From Argopecten irradians (lineage: Eukaryota > Mollusca > Bivalvia > Pectinida > Pectinidae): DNA of 64,000 nt. Every line of letters begins with the position of its first letter. Position 1 is the stretch's first letter. The notes beneath the pieces were generated by a model. That model was not told the DNA's origin, ran no database searches, and saw only the letters and a program-made list of their open reading frames with translations. The stretch is taken from contig NC_091135.1 of the NCBI RefSeq assembly GCF_041381155.1, positions 46,489,086-46,553,085 of the forward strand, in the 5' to 3' direction. This document shows positions 11,601 to 26,900 of the stretch, piece by piece. A program made the translations under genes and the position numbers.

Positions 11601-14600
11601 ACTTGTCATTTAACCTTCCCTGTGTTTAATGATGTGGGAGGCTGTGGTATATCGTGTTCTGTCTCTTTATAATAGTGTGATTCTTGCTCCTTTTTATAGC
11701 GCTATCTCACTGGTGTATGTCCCCAAAGACACCGAACACACAAAACCGGCCTTATTATACTAATACAGAAATGTCTCTTTGTGATATGCTTTATTATAGT
11801 AGAGAGATTGTTTGATAAAACCAATACCAATCTCGGCATAATATTATCAATCTGAAAATAATTGCTAACCATCAGAAAATGAAATCATTGTGTAAATAAT
11901 TTTGATTTACATTTTTTGACTTTCGCATTTGCAATTTGTTCCGTGGCAAGTATTTGGAAAAAAATGTTAACAACTTCCGCAATAAGCGTGAACACGTAAC
12001 GCCTGCTTGGTTCCAGGTGTGTAACATTTTCTTCTGTTACGAAATTTTACAATCTGTCAAGTTTTCTTAATGTTTCGTTCCTACTGTTATCTGCTCAATT
12101 ATGTTTTAAAAGAACATTTTCTTCTAATCTAGATCGCTAAAACAATGCATCCTCTTCCTTTTAAAAGCCTTTAAGAATGCGCGTACATCATTTCGCACGT
12201 GTGTCCACCCGCTGAGCGGCGGAAGTGCTCCCTCTTGCAGACAGAACTGTACCAGTCGACGGTGACAGTTACTGACGTATTCTGTAAACACTTTAACCGT
12301 TCACAGCTGATCTGAGTGACAGAATAATAAAAATCAGACAGAAAAACCAAATAACCGCACGCGGAGAAAAAACATAAAAGGAACACGGAAGCCAGCTGAC
12401 AACACGTGTATGTACAGGATCAGTAAGAAATTGCTTTTGACTCGCATTGACAGATACGATTGAGCTCTCTGTTTGTGGTCAGTTGTCAAGTCTATGGAAT
12501 CCCGACCTTGACCCTTGATGGCTGTCCTCGCCTTTGACCTTGTATATGGCCCCTTCTGAGTGTCACCTTGTCCTTCCCTAAAGGGCCCCTTCAAATAGAC
12601 ATACATGTTTATACACAGCCAAACAAAAAAGTAAGGCCTCGGTTATTCTAATTTACAAGGGGATGGCAAACGCATCATAAGCAGTCTAAAACACAAGCCC
12701 AATTATCCGTAATTGTGGTGCAGTTCAAAACAGGGTTAGTCCCAAATTTTATGAGAAAAACAAATTTCCATGTTCTCTCGTGCATTTTTAGAAATGCGCG
12801 TCATCAGGGTCGCTTTCATCTGCTAGACAAATGAGTACTTTTCCTTCATATTGATTATATGATCTTAAAATCTTTGGGGAAAAGATTGCTTTATACCAGC
12901 TATATCTAATTAATACAGTGTGGCTACTTCCTTGTCTCGTTGTTGTCATCTGTGTTTTGTTTGGTGTTTTTTCGAAGTTCCACTATAAAGTAATTGAAAG
13001 TAAAGGATGTGAAAATGAGAGACAAGCACATTTTTCCGTCCCGCAGCATAAAGACAGTCGAAGTTCACGATGACAAGCTGTTGCATGTTGGACTTCTGTC
13101 CCCTAGACCTCTACACTGCTCATCATCACCGCAAGGCTCTGTGGCCATTGTTAGGGTAATTGACCGGTGGAATTCCACCCCGCTTGGGAACACAATGACC
13201 AATAGTTACCTGTCCAGCAGCCCGTGCTCATTAGCATCAACAGGTGCCATGACTTTTCCTCGCCTCAGTGCTATCTCACGTTTTAATCACTTCCTGTACC
13301 GCCTAAAATTACCGTCCTCTGAGGCTAATCCGCGGTGGCGCCTTGTGGCCAGAGTCTGGATTACTGTGGGATCTCAGCTGACCATTAAGTGACCAAAAGC
13401 TTGTCAGAATCCGTAAAGTTAATCGCTTTTTGATCTTCACGAGTGTATGTCGTTTAGTTCATGTATTGAAATAGTTCAGCGACCTAGAAAAAGTCAAGAA
13501 TGATAGCTGTCCTGTGCACGCGTCTGGTGATTACCACGCCCCATGTCGCGTACTTAAACATCTTCATTACGAAATAGTATATTATATAATGCGAGATTTA
13601 TACTTTGCTATAAATGTGACTTTTAAGGCTGGATAAAACATTTGTCATAATGTGGTTATTGAACACTGACTTTCGGAATCGCGGCAATTTCCTAAATTTC
13701 TAACTAGAGTCGACGTTTCCTTACTTAAATCTCTGTTAGGAGCATGTCAGGCACTTCGCGAGTGCTTGTTCATTTCCGAGTACTCTTCGTAATTACTCTG
13801 TGTATATCATCTTCCGCTTATGACGTCATAAAATACAAATCGGTAGACATGTAATCAATCAGCCGAAACCTCTGCACAATTATTCTATCGTGAAATATGA
13901 CCAAATCCTCGCCCTGTCTTGATTACCAGTAGATAAAGGGGTGTAGTCCCTGTAATTGTTTTGTGATAATTTCGCAGAGGATCCAGTTCTTTACCCAGAC
14001 GACATATTCCTTACTTTGCTTTTGGTCCGCTCGTAATTTCCTGCTCATCAATTGCTAATTTTCACTACTGTTCGGCGAGATTGGGCCATGGACGGGCATT
14101 TACACGCTACGCATAGGGATCGCGTTCGTACGTCTTGGCACGGTAACGGTCGGGTCTGTGTTCCGTCATTTGTGTCAGGTTGGCGTGTTTTGTTTGTGTA
14201 AACGTAACTTTTATGTCTACAGATATATGCTCAGAATTGTTTAACTGTACAGTTAACTGTCGATTTTGCTGAGTTGAGGTTTCGCGTTTTTACGGTAACT
14301 TCTTTAGATGTGTCATTAACTGATAAGTGGAAACAATTTCTGCCGCACGACGCCATATTACGTACAGACACATACATCAGTCCCTGAGATCGATAACAGG
14401 ACAGCGATGCCGGCAGGGTACAGCTGTTTTTATCTCCTAAACATTTCCTAACGCCGGTAAAATTTCAAAAAATTACATGGTTTAATCAAGATCGTGTGAG
14501 TGTTTTTGTCTTTGTGACAAAGGAAAGTAAATTGAGCCTCTGTCTGACAGAGATATATTCGATTACCAATAGTTTTCCGACTTGTTTTTTTGCCGCCTGG

Positions 14601-17600
14601 TGTCGCTCCAATATGTCAGAAGACTTAGCACCACTTGTAGCCTTTTAAAAGTGAGCTCGTGACCAGCGGGCTACCAATTGTATACTTGGTAACGTACTTA
14701 CACGTGCTACATACAAAAAGCCAATTAGGAACGCTATGGCGGGCAATTAACGTTTTAAAGATTGCATGCCAATTACAGCAACTGTGGTGTCTGTCTCCCA
14801 TTCTCCTCCCGCCTGGGCGGCATCCCAGGCTGACTGTGACGGAGTAGGGATCTTAGGATCGGGGAGGGACGGGACAGCTGATTCCATAGATCACGGTCCG
14901 ACCGGGTATGCCCCGAAAAGGCAGACGGGCAGGTACGGAACTCTCGTACATTAGCCGTGTCTGTCATACTGACGAGATCTATAGATGTTCTACACGTCCT
15001 TCAGGGGAAGATAGATGTCGGAGGCGAAATCTCAATAGAAATGCATGGCCAATATACACAGATGTTGTTAACATAAATCACCGTCCTATATGAGTTGTTA
15101 GTATATCCTTATCCCCTGTAAGCCGCCCACGTTACTGTATCCCTGTGCATCAGACACAATGGTTAAATAGCAAATCAGCCTATTGGCAGATTTCTTTTAT
15201 TCGTAAAATATGTTGATATTATTGTTGGTTTTATTTCAACATATTTAATTGCTTAAATAAATTATCTTGACATCAGGCAAAGTCTATTAGAATGTAACAG
15301 ACCCGGTGTTGTAATAATGGTGATAGTATACCTGATATACGTGCAGACGCAATCGCCGATAATTCATAACTATCCGAAAATAATGATAAAAATGAAACTC
15401 CCATAAATATCAGGAATGCAGAAAGATATGTTCCGTCTTAGCTTTTGTCCAAACTTTTGGCGATGCCTTTCTTGGACTAATCAACTCGAGTTCAAAGAAG
15501 TTTCAGTATTAGTGTAACACGACTGGAAACCATCTCTAATACAACTATGGTGTTTATACAGACTGTTAACCTCTGTGTTAGTATCGTATGTACGCCATGT
15601 TTGTTATTGTGAGAAGGAAGGGGAGATAATTACCGTATCAGATTTATCTACAAACGTAGACCAACAGTATCTAGTCCTATCTCAGGTTATAAGGAGCTCT
15701 CTGGTCCGCAAATCAATGGTCATTCCAGTCGAAACTTTTAGCAAAAATTGTAAACTTTCTTATCGTTGTCCGGAAAATTAATCTATATCGTATGTTTACA
15801 ACAGAATACCACCAACCACTTTGTTCTTCACGAGATTCAAACTTTCACGTTATATCGCGTGGCAGCTCAAACGCGAATTGAAATATTTCACGTACACGAT
15901 TGTCAATAAGAACCCGCGAGTATTATGAAAATAACAATGACGCAAAATATTGGTTACACGGAAATAAAAGTGATTTACAGAACTGGGCCGTTTTCGATTA
16001 TACGGTTTGACTGGTTGGACCTACGATGTAGATATTCGTTTATAAATTATACACGGACCTGGTGATTTTATATTGTTTCCAGACGAGCCATGACGAAGCC
16101 CTCACAGGCCTGTAGAAAAAAACTACAGGTCCGCCAGGATTTATACTTGAAATAATGACTTAAACAACCAGTTGTCCCGAATAAACGAAAACGGTCCTGG
16201 ATTTGCGATTAAAAGATAAGTTATCTGTGTGATTTCTAATTATCAGCAAATTAATTGATATTATCACTTTTTAAATTTATCCAAAACATGACATCCGTAA
16301 GTATGGAGACTGTATCAAATAGTATGTATACTGCATATCTACAATTGATCGTCGCATCATTGCTCGTTATTTACTGTTCATTACCCGTTCATTATACGTC
16401 GTCTGCCATGACCACTGTCTAGAATGTAAATCAACACGGGAAAATAAGATCATCGTACAATGACTAAACAAGAAAGACAGAACAACCTAAGCCTCAATAA
16501 CGATGTCATATTCTTTGTGGTAGATGTGTTTATGTAAAAATAGTTTAATAGGTCGTTTTACAAGGTGCAATTGCTCTCTGAGAGCAGCACATGTAACCTA
16601 TATTGGTATATAGACGAAATGAGTTGTGTATTACAGTCGAGGAGGCACGCAACAATAACACTTCAGCTGACCAACAACTGATGAGGAGCTGTCAGTAAAA
16701 TACAAGTGAATTTCCTCTAAAATAGACTTTCAAAACTTTTCTCTTCGGATCATGTAACCACAACGTCCATCATTCCATCCTACCACGCGCGCGCGTGTAA
16801 TACTCGTCTGCTCGGCGTGTGCCACGATCTCACAACGAAAGCCACTTGTCCTGCCATAAAACCTTCTCCAAATAAACGTCAACATTTACACGTCCATGGC
16901 GATTAACGGACTGGTTTATCGCGGGCAAAGCGACTTAAAACACAATGAAGTCATCACATTGATAAATTCTAGCCGCAGACGAAAGATGGAATGTATTTGA
17001 TGCCGAGATGTGAGCTAGGAATTATGGTTATGATTCTGGACCGAGTATGGGATCAATTTAGATAAAAACGGAACCTTCAAAAATTAAATGGATGTCCAAG
17101 TACATCTTCCTAAACATTACAAGTGTTTGGTTAAAATAAAACTTATGATGACATTCACATTTTCAAGTGTGAAGTGTTCTTCATTTAACTGAAACAGTAC
17201 ACGTGTTGTAAAGCAACCGATGTCACGAAGTCTTCACCAACGCATTAAACGATTGGAGTACCAGGGGGAAATTTCAAGTGCAGCCTTGGTGTTCTCTTTC
17301 GGGCCCAGTGCATCTACGCAATACGCGCTGGAAATGCATTAATTGATTTTACGATATCGTTCTGATCAACTACGTGAAGAAATGGAATCGGCAATGGTGT
17401 ACTGACAGGAAGTGACGTATGTTAAAACGGAAGCTGATAAAAGATTGCACGCGTCAAGGGATGCAATAACCGACAGCCATGAAGCAAGATAAATCACGAT
17501 TACATATGAATGCTATTCTACATTTCAGAACGAAGAGGTCTTTGTTTGAGATAATTCAGAGGTCGACATGCCTTAAGCGATTGTGATTTGTCGGATAGAC

Positions 17601-20600
17601 GCAGCTATCCGATATATACCCCGTGATGAACGCATTACGGGATACATTTGAAACATTTATTTAAATAACAGCCACGAAATGCATTAACTCATACAGTCAT
17701 AGTTATCTCTGTTACATCAACGGGATATAACCAGTCATAAACTAGTGTCAGAAGATCCCGGGGGTAATCTGTCCCTGTTCTTATTCCTCCCCCGATATAT
17801 CGACATCTATCACGAGAGAACGACTGTACACAGAGATACGGCAATCAACTTACAACCCAATACCCATAATACGCTCAGCAGACCCATTCTAATAAAATAA
17901 CCGGACCGTTCTCTATATCTGTCGATTGCAACATGCCATTGGTTACCATCTGGCAGACTTTTATTGGTCTTTTACGAAAATAGCTTTGAATGACCTTGGT
18001 TGTTTCTCCTCTGGTGGTCTGGAGGGGTGGTGGGGTTATTGAACATCGTATCAGTCAATTGAAGTATTTTGAAAATGCTCATTTATTATGAAAGCCTTTT
18101 AAACTTCATGATAACTGGTGAGCTAACATGTAACAGCGCGGGAAGCTTTTATTTACGCACATCAAAGTGTATGAAGACGGCGTAAACGCAAATCATGCGT
18201 CGCTTTAGTAACAACGTATAATATCTCTAACCAGCGTTTCTTTTTGTCATCATCAATTTTTAATAGATATTCGCGAAATTGGGGTATTGGTGAAGTACTC
18301 GCCGCGTGAAATATTTAAGCTTATCGATGTTGTTGCGTCTTGCACTTTAGGGACGTACTATTGTGAGTAGCTCTGTCTAATCAAGTCTCATCGCTGAGAT
18401 AATTAGCTGCGTATTTTTGTTTAATAGGCCTCTCGTCCCTAAGTGGGAAACTGTCTGTTTTTACACAGCATCGTTAACCTTTGTAGGACCCCCGGAGACG
18501 CTGCACGCGCCGACGTCGTTACCTTAACGTACGTCGTTTACAAGCCTTCGTGTTGTTAAGGAGAGAGCGCGGTCGTAAGGAACGGCTTCAACCAATTATG
18601 GCGACATGTCGCGCATGTAACAGGTTAATACCAATGTATATATAATGAGTCTGTATAATCAGACGATAATATTAATGTAGTTATTATGAGTATATAATGA
18701 GCTTGTGTAATCATTGTTTAATCATTCAGGCAGGTCCTTAACGAGTGTTCTAGGAGGACCCTTCAATAACAATAATAACAATAGTTGTATTATGATTTTC
18801 ACCAGTACCCTCCTTGTTCCCGTCAGAGTGTATACCATCCGCTTGATACGCCCTCATTCTACACCATCTGCCTTCCTCCCACCCCATGTCGCTGCAGGTT
18901 TGCGCCTGATTTGTTTTATTTTGAAACTAGAGGCTGATCATGCGATCTTGCTGATCAAGATAAAATTCCAAAATAATTCTACCGGGATTTAGACCTATAT
19001 ATAAAGTAACTAGATATGGAATGCGTACAGTCGTATCATATCTGTCATACAATCCTAGCGTTCGCCCCTACAACGTTTATCCAAAATTAGTTACACAAAC
19101 AGGTAAATAAGGCCCGAAGTAAGATGTGTTGGTCAACGAAATCCGCCCTCGCTTGTACACCCACCAGCCGTGACTGACGTCACTATCTGTAGATCTAGGC
19201 CCGTGTCAGACATGGATGCTTGTTTTCTATCTAAAGGGAGACATTACCATCTCATTAATGCATTAGGATGTGTATCTGGTATATAGACTCGTATTATCAA
19301 ACACTCACTCTATCTCTCAAACTCCACCATTTACTCATATGGTTTATCATCGGTCTACATTTTAAAATACATAAAAACTAATTTTTATGTTATTAACATA
19401 TCTTTTAGTTAACTCTTCAAGATGGGTGGAGATTTGATGAAATCAGTTATAATGTATAGAAATCCTGGTTGACATGTCTATAAAAGTGCCATCACGGGTA
19501 GATTGTGGAGTCCAGGGAGCTGCCTGGATGTTAGTCTTACTGACGGATAACGAGGCGATCGGAGGTCCGATAACAAGGCTCTCTGTAGCAGGATGGATTC
19601 ATGTCGATAGATACATACTGGCTCCTTACCGTATATACTGAGAGATGGATGATAGCTATAGTATACCACTAATTGATATCTCCATCTACCTGCAGACTGA
19701 TCGCCGTCAAACGTGCACCCTTTTTATTCACTGATCTACAATGTAGGTTGTTATTACCGAAGAGGTCATTGACATGTTTCTATACACAATAAAAGTTGCT
19801 GGCGCGATTGTTTTCGTTATTTAACGTCGTTTAATTGGTTTTAGATAAGTTAGTTTAACGAAAAGAAGCATTGAAAAAACATTATTCTTATACGGTATAT
19901 TTGTGTGTTTACTCCTAAAACGACCTAAATATAGATTATTTGATGTCTTGTCCATTATCATGCAATACACCTTGATATTATGGCATTTGAAATGCAGTTT
20001 TTAAGTCAGTATCGAAAGAAAGATTTAGTTTAGTAGGTCTAATCAGGATTTTAATCCTGAATTGCCGTTTTTTATCAGTCTTGGCAAGGTTAAACATGTG
20101 GCGATACAATGGGCAAAATACATATTATAGGACTACCAAAGACACTATCTAATCAAACATATCGTACCAAGGGAATTTGGCAGTAAAATTGCTGTTAAGA
20201 TTGTGAAATTACAAATTACAACGATACATTGGAACAGAATTATAGCTACTTCTTCCAATAATCAGCCGCCATATTGGAAAGGTGCAGATATATAATCGTT
20301 AAAAACGTAAGCGCCTTCCGGAAGTAGATGAAGTGATTATAACCCCCGGAGTTTTAGACGGAGAAATATCCGCAAAAGTGCAGAAACTCTTTTCTCTCAG
20401 GAACTACTTTATCCTTAACTACTTTTAATTTCAGACAAAAAAGTTTGTGACAGTAGATCAGGTTTATGACGTATCTAGTCAAGTAATTTCTGATAGCGAG
20501 GGCAATGTAATTGATATCATCTTTCTACCTTCCAAATATATACGTAAAGGAATTTTTAGATGTTCTCTCTAAATGCTGCAGCTTGTACGTTAAATATAAA

Positions 20601-22707
20601 AGTGTACCAAAACTTCCAACTAGAACCAGTAAGTTCAATCTTGAAAATACGCATACCTATCATATATGCCTATATATTAGTGTTATCGGCCTTTACATCG
20701 CGCTTATCAATTGCTTTCTAAGTAACGATGATCGATTTCTACTGTCTTTAATAATCATCATTCAGTCTGAGTTGTGAGCTATTTTGTTGTGATATAGTGG
20801 ACTAGTATCTAGACGATAAAAGGTTCGATAAGGTTAAGGATACCAAGCACGGGTCATACCTTAATAAACAAATATATCAAAAGGTCAGCGCGGAGTTGGA
20901 TGTCCGTTTAAGTCGTTTGTGTGTGTTATTGGTCAGAGATTGTGATCAATCACGGCGTGAATTGTTGTGATGTCTGAGGACATAATAAACCATGTCCTGT
21001 CCGTGTAAAAACTGACCATCAGACACCTGTAACACTGACTACCCTTCGGTACCATATATAGAGCACTGGAGGGGCATAATGACCTTCATATGAAAAGTTA
21101 TAGGAACTTGCATTGTTATTGAGCCGAGACTTTACAGTTTCAACCACTGTAAGAATATGATATGTTTATTGGATTAGTTGTAAACAGAGCACGAAGACAA
21201 CAAAATAAGCTTGGCTCCATTTCAATTTAATTAGCTAGCTTTGCCGCCTGGAACATAATCCGTATGAATGCTTGAGGTATAACTGATAGGGTTATAAACA
21301 CGGAGACGCATATAAATGTTGTGTAGACTGACAAACATTGGCATGTTTTATTCTGCTTTAGATATTAAAACAGACACAATATACTGTCATTGTACTTGAC
21401 ACAGATCCAGACGTGTTTCCAATAAAGGATACTTTAATATGATATCAATACATTGTACTTTGATTAAACAGCAATATGAGCAATGTACAAGAGATATTTT
21501 GATATGCAATAAATCCATGATGACTTCGAGTTGTGTTGAGGCCGAACCCATAAAAGCGTATGTTTCAAGATGGAGACTATAAAACCGATATAAAACATCA
21601 CGAGCTTCGCCTTTTATACTGTTCGACAACGCTGCGTTTAATCTAAAACTCCTAACAATTGTTTCTACTGTACTTACAGGTGTAATGTCTATGTGGTTAT
21701 GGGAGATTGGATCAGCGACGGCCCTGGTCACAGGTATAGACAGAGGTAGGTCATCCGTATCAATATTACATAGCTTCCTGGAAAAGAAAAAAAAGTGTCA
21801 TTGACTGCCGCGGTGTCAGGGTGTTGCAATTCTGTGGTATGATAAAATGCCTACTTGTATAATGCTTTCTGGCTGAAATATACCGTAGGCTCACAACCCA
21901 GTCACATTATACATTGATGTTTACTAGTGATTCGGTCGTTTACCTCTTTATATCCTGAAAGTGCCTATGGAATAGCAAACATTCAAGTCTTTATTAGCTG
22001 TTTATTTGTTCTGTTGCGTTGTATCTATTGTCGAGGCGGAATGTAAGTCTGATCAGGGATTTGATTAAGTCGAACGACAATAAGTTAAGAACTACATAAT
22101 TATGTTCAAATCATTTGTTTACAAAATGTGTATGAAGGAATTTTCTGTTAGAAGTAATCGAAAAAAGATAAGTCGACTTTTACGATCATGCAAAATAGCC
22201 TAATGGGGAAGCAATTCTAATTACTTGGTAAGAAAATCGTTTCATTACATCAAAAACTCTATTCACTTACCATTGTGCAATGTTAGTAAGTACTACAGGA
22301 AAAATTCACATAGCATGTATCTACATTTATGTAAACGCTCGAAACATAGTTTAGACTAATAGGGTTTGGGTTCAGTATATTGAAGCAGTCCTTCAAAGTC
22401 ATTGGTCAGAGCACGATTTCGAAATCCATGACTTTGGTAGCCTTATCAGGAAATAAAGAAAGAATTCAAATTGACAGTTAATCTAGTTCTACTTTTTTGT
22501 GTACTTGGATTGTTTGGGTGAGGTTACTGTCACCCTTTATTTGCAATTCATATTGTCGATTTTTTTCGCGTATAGAAAGCAGACCTCCAACCTTGACGTT
22601 CAAGCCCTGGCGCCATTTCAAATATCGGATAACGTTACACGATGACGTTACTGATAGCCATAGATTGTCATATGTTTTGTAATACACATTCATTTTTTTT
22701 TCTAAAG
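8686..22707. other. 14-kb region without a supportable gene (putative long intron)
   Basis: No convincing exon was found. The longest open frame (12994-13392, plus, 132 codons) lies in a GC-richer patch, has no domain and overlaps open minus-strand frames. Further GC-richer patches lie at about 14780-15090 and 18480-18620. A diverged copy of the repeat at 40880-41470 occupies about 11630-11770, and its last segment recurs near 22175-22215. A short hairpin (CCTGTAG / CTACAGG around seven A) is near 16110. If the exon at 8552-8685 belongs to the CUB gene, all of this is intron. Confidence 0.45.
11630..11770 (+). repeat. Diverged copy of the interspersed repeat seen at 40.9-41.4 kb
   Basis: Shares the ordered motifs GGCTGTGGTATAT, TTATAG.GCT, a middle block GCCCC/GCCGC-AAGACACC, and ACACAC-CC with 40987-41130. 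Similarity is patchy, so this is an old copy. Confidence 0.55.
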
Positions 22708-23900
22708 GGACGACATCATGTTTTAAAATACACGACAGTGTGAAGATAGCGGTGGAGAAGGGAGACTTCGGTTACATTTCATCCTTTGACTACCCTGATA
22801 ACTATACTGTCAATCATTACCATGGACACAACTGTAACGTAGAAATCAGGGCGTGTTCTACGTGTAGACTCCGCCTCGAACTCGTCGACGTCCACTTCCC
22901 AGAGTGCCCTTCACACAGGAAGACACGGCACCGGAATCTGTGTTTACCTGGGTGAGTTCGAATACGTAATATTTTTCACAATTAAGGATCAATCTTGTTA
23001 TTTTAATAAATGGAATATAATTTGATTTTTTTTTCAATATCAAAATGCATGAAATAAAAATTAAACTAAATCAAAAGAGTGTCTGAAATTAAAAAAAAAA
23101 AGATATTTATAATAAAAAGTTTAGAATTGTCCTCTTTTTTTCCAGTTAAAAAAAAAACAATAATAAAAAAAATTGACCGACATCTTTCAGATGATTTTGT
23201 TAGTTTGAAACGCAGTGGCGTATTACCAAATTTGTAAGACTACTTGCCTCTATTTTCATTTAATTCACCGACTACATTTCAAACTGCTGGTTTTTCATTA
23301 GAAGCAATTTAATGTACATAAGATGCGTTGGCTATTGTTACAAACATCCAGGTGCTTTAATCTCATTTTGTCTTCCTACACTAACTTAAACGATCCTATA
23401 ATAGTATAAGTCTCCATTATCTTCCATTTATTTTTATCCTCTCTGTTGATTACACTTTACTCTTCCTTCGATGATCTGAACTTTTGTTCTATGACGTAAA
23501 ATAGTTGCCTCATTGAACTTTTCCATTGTGATATTTTCGCATCTTTTGCTGTACTGTTTATTTGTATTTTGCTTTCTTCGTATTTACTGTTACTTGATAT
23601 GAATTAAAAAAAAACCCTGATATATCAGAAATTATTATATTACCATATGTATGAACCTATTTGAACGATTCAGTATTTAAATTAATTTTTGTTAATTTGC
23701 TTTCTATGCTTTCAGCTGTGACCATGTACAGATACACGAGGTCGACAAACCCTACAACGGCCTCTATCGGCGGAACTACCACAGTGACGATACGAACGCC
23801 ACCTATGAGTCAATATCCTCTAGTGTCCGGATACGGCATTGCATGTCTAATGGAACAGGGGAGACGGGCAAGAGGTTCCGGATCAAATACCAGGTAATTG
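22708..23900 (+). CDS. First CUB domain (two exons)
   Basis: Exon 22708-22951 follows a T-rich acceptor (TCTAAAG|GG) and reads SCFKIHD, then [27 protein letters not shown] and LRLELVDV. The SxxYPxxY motif, the paired cysteines and the hydrophobic strand are typical of CUB. It ends at GG|GTGAGT. Exon 23716-23900 continues with CDHVQIHEV and SSSVRIRHC, and ends ATTG|GTACGT. The junction splits a glycine codon (GG|C). There are extra cysteines (ACSTC) compared with a plain CUB. A possible alternative donor, CAG|GTAATT, lies 7 bp before the chosen one, but only the chosen one keeps phase with the next exon. Confidence 0.85.
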
Positions 23901-26900
23901 GTACGTGTATACAATATCATTCCCTAGTTTTATACATAATTTGGTCGTGTCATCGATACCAAAGTCATCACATTGTAAACATGAATATACATCTCCAAGT
24001 ACATATTGGAAAAGCTTAAGCCAAAATTACTACCATGGTAGTCTAACAAAGTAGCTTCTCAGGTTTCTGGTGATGTCCAAATGTTTTGCTACCGAATCTG
24101 TCTAGAAATGTGAGGATTACCCTGCTTTAAATGTTGTAATGGCAAAGATATCATAACAATATGATGCTGTGATACACATAGATCTGAAGTAGTTTGATAA
24201 TTCAAATGTGACATAATGTTACCATTCCTACCAAAGTATACATATGGTACCCGCACCTAAACTAGGTACCATCGTTCCCAATATCGGATTCCACAATGAT
24301 AACTCAATTGTCTGAGTTTAATGGGAGCGGAAGGCTTTGGCAATTGGATATTACTGTTGACATCGTCATAGTGTTATATATGTTTGTCAACTCTAGGAAA
24401 AGGGGTTCAAATGCGAATAAAAAGATAAGAAAGAATTCAGTTCGTTTATATATCAAGCAATTCTAAGTGTGTCTTGAACATCGCATTAAATGAATGTTAT
24501 AAATGGCTAATTGCTTAAACTACGCGTTATTTCATGCCAATAACATGATCAGGTTTAATTTAGCATGGCTTTGCATACTTCAGATGCTATTTCGATCACT
24601 CACACGTATAAAATCACACTCTTGACGGGATGTTCAACCCCTTCACTGTGCTTGTAGGACGTGACAGGGAACAGAGATCCTACAATATAAGGTTTTCACG
24701 TGCAATCTACTCAAGCCTAGGTTACGATAGGGAGCGCAACCTTGTGTGTAAAGATTAAATTATATAAGTTTAGTGAGTTTACTGTTCGAGTCATGTGTAA
24801 TTTGTCGGGAGTACACGGAGTGTCCATGTTTCTGTTTCTAATGCCTGCATTGAGCCGTTGATGTTGGACGTTAACGACATGTTTTCTACACAGATGACAC
24901 TATCGGTTGTGTTCGTCAAGTATTATCTAAGAAGATGTAATTAATTTATAAAGGACATGACAATTCAGATATAAACAGACATGGAACAGCCCTAGACCCG
25001 ACTCTCCCTACCCGTCCATAGCTACCATACACTACTAACAGTCTGCCTTTGAAACCAAAACGTATTTAATCAGCAAGGAGCCAGAGACCGTTTAAGTCTT
25101 CGGTAGATGGCGCTCAAGTCATTAACGAAACATCACTTTAGTGCTGGCCAGACATTCATTTTATTTTCTCGTTCCGTAGATTGACATCAAACGAAAAACA
25201 AAATCTTTTATCAACAAACAATTCAAACACCCACCTGGAAAGTGTGTGGAATTGGCCAATTTTGAATTGTGTCGGTATTCGCTGACTAATACCCTTGTCG
25301 ATAACGTCTCGCTATTGACGTGGCTGTGGTATATTTCGGTAATGGCTCACAGTCGTTTGTACAGATCAATGCTTCATCAACACCTTCTTCTTGCCAGATC
25401 ACAAAATGTTTATTATAAAAATCACTTCAAAACATGACATTGTCCATTAACTATATGTACCACGTGCTTACTTCACGTGTAAATTTAATTCTATTTCTTT
25501 CTCTTATCAGTTTAATTGAAGTAATAAATATCGTTCCGTCTTAATCACCCCAACTTTCAATTTCGCCTGGAATTGAAGTTATGGAGATGTGATGAGATGG
25601 GGAAGCCACGATGCCAGGATAGGGAAACCATTGCCAGGATATTCCTTCATCCCATGGTCTAAACTCCTTTTATCATTGAAAGTTCTCAAAGTTCGCAGGA
25701 ACCTTCCCAAATCTTTTAAATATCGGAAGACCTTCACAAGAACAATCTATTCATAGTCGTGTAAATGAGGGCATTGGTTTTTTCTTTAAATAAGTAACGG
25801 CATTTTATGTAGAATAAAAAGCTGTTGACATATAAATAACCTATACACTTGAAAGTATTTAAAACTTAATGAACGTTGTATTATCACTGTCTGTATGGAT
25901 GTAGCCTCAGCGGTCTAGTCGCCTTTAATCGTCTTGTACAAGGAAGATTTTTGGGATATACTGAGATATTTTGATGCGGTAAGCTTCTCTGAATTGGACG
26001 ATTAACAACTGCTCACCGTGGTATAAATATAGAGTTGAAGTTAGGTATGTTAATTTTCATACCTATCTAAATTCACGTTAGTTAATTTTGAAATTTTAAA
26101 ATAAACAATCGCTTAAGCTCACGTCTTTTCAAAACTTGAAAAATTACTTACTAGATATTAGCAACAATCCCTTATTGGGGAACCTCTCTCTCTCTATATA
26201 TATATATAACCCATATGCGACGCATTACACCACATTACGATAGTGTGCTTCCCATTGACATTTTGTTATAGAAAAGCTCCATACAGAGACAAGTCACTAT
26301 TCACTGTTCATATCCAGCAAATAAGCCACAACCTAAACGTACTAACTGCAAATTACTCTCCGATAATTACGACAGGGTTCAATATACGGATAAACTCATC
26401 TGATTCAACCCTGACGAATAGGATCTTATTAGCTCTGAGATCGATTGACAAATCGGTATAATATATTCATATTACAGACAATGACAGTTTATACCAGAGC
26501 ATTATGAGGATGGTTGCCGTTATTAGAAACACATCCTGATGTTGACGTACACAAATATTCATAGTTATGGTTATTAGAGAGTCTATCATAAGGTGGGATT
26601 AATGTCGTACACGGGGTTACATACAGGTCGAGGTAGGAACTCGGTGCTAAACGAACAAAGGAATATCTGCTGCCTATTATTAAAACGCAGGTAATTTGAG
26701 AGCCAAGATTTTAACATGTTAAAATTTTTATTAGCAAGCTATTTTCGCCTTCCTTTTTGAATACACGGGCATCATTTAATTGTTTTAATTTGTCGTCTGC
26801 TTACAGAGAAGCGGGAGATGAGGACCGGCTCTGTGTCATCAGTGTCGTCAGATCCGGTTGACGGAGGACACATTACGTCACCAAATTTTCCCAATGGCTA

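Noticed and set aside
12994..13392. 132-codon plus-strand open frame
   Set aside because: No domain, ordinary composition for a GC-richer patch, and minus-strand frames are open too; a minus-strand reading starting MAPVDANEHG with a GTAACT donor is equally possible. Neither has support.
21387..21731. 114-codon minus-strand frame
   Set aside because: No motif, no splice partner, and ordinary for this base composition.
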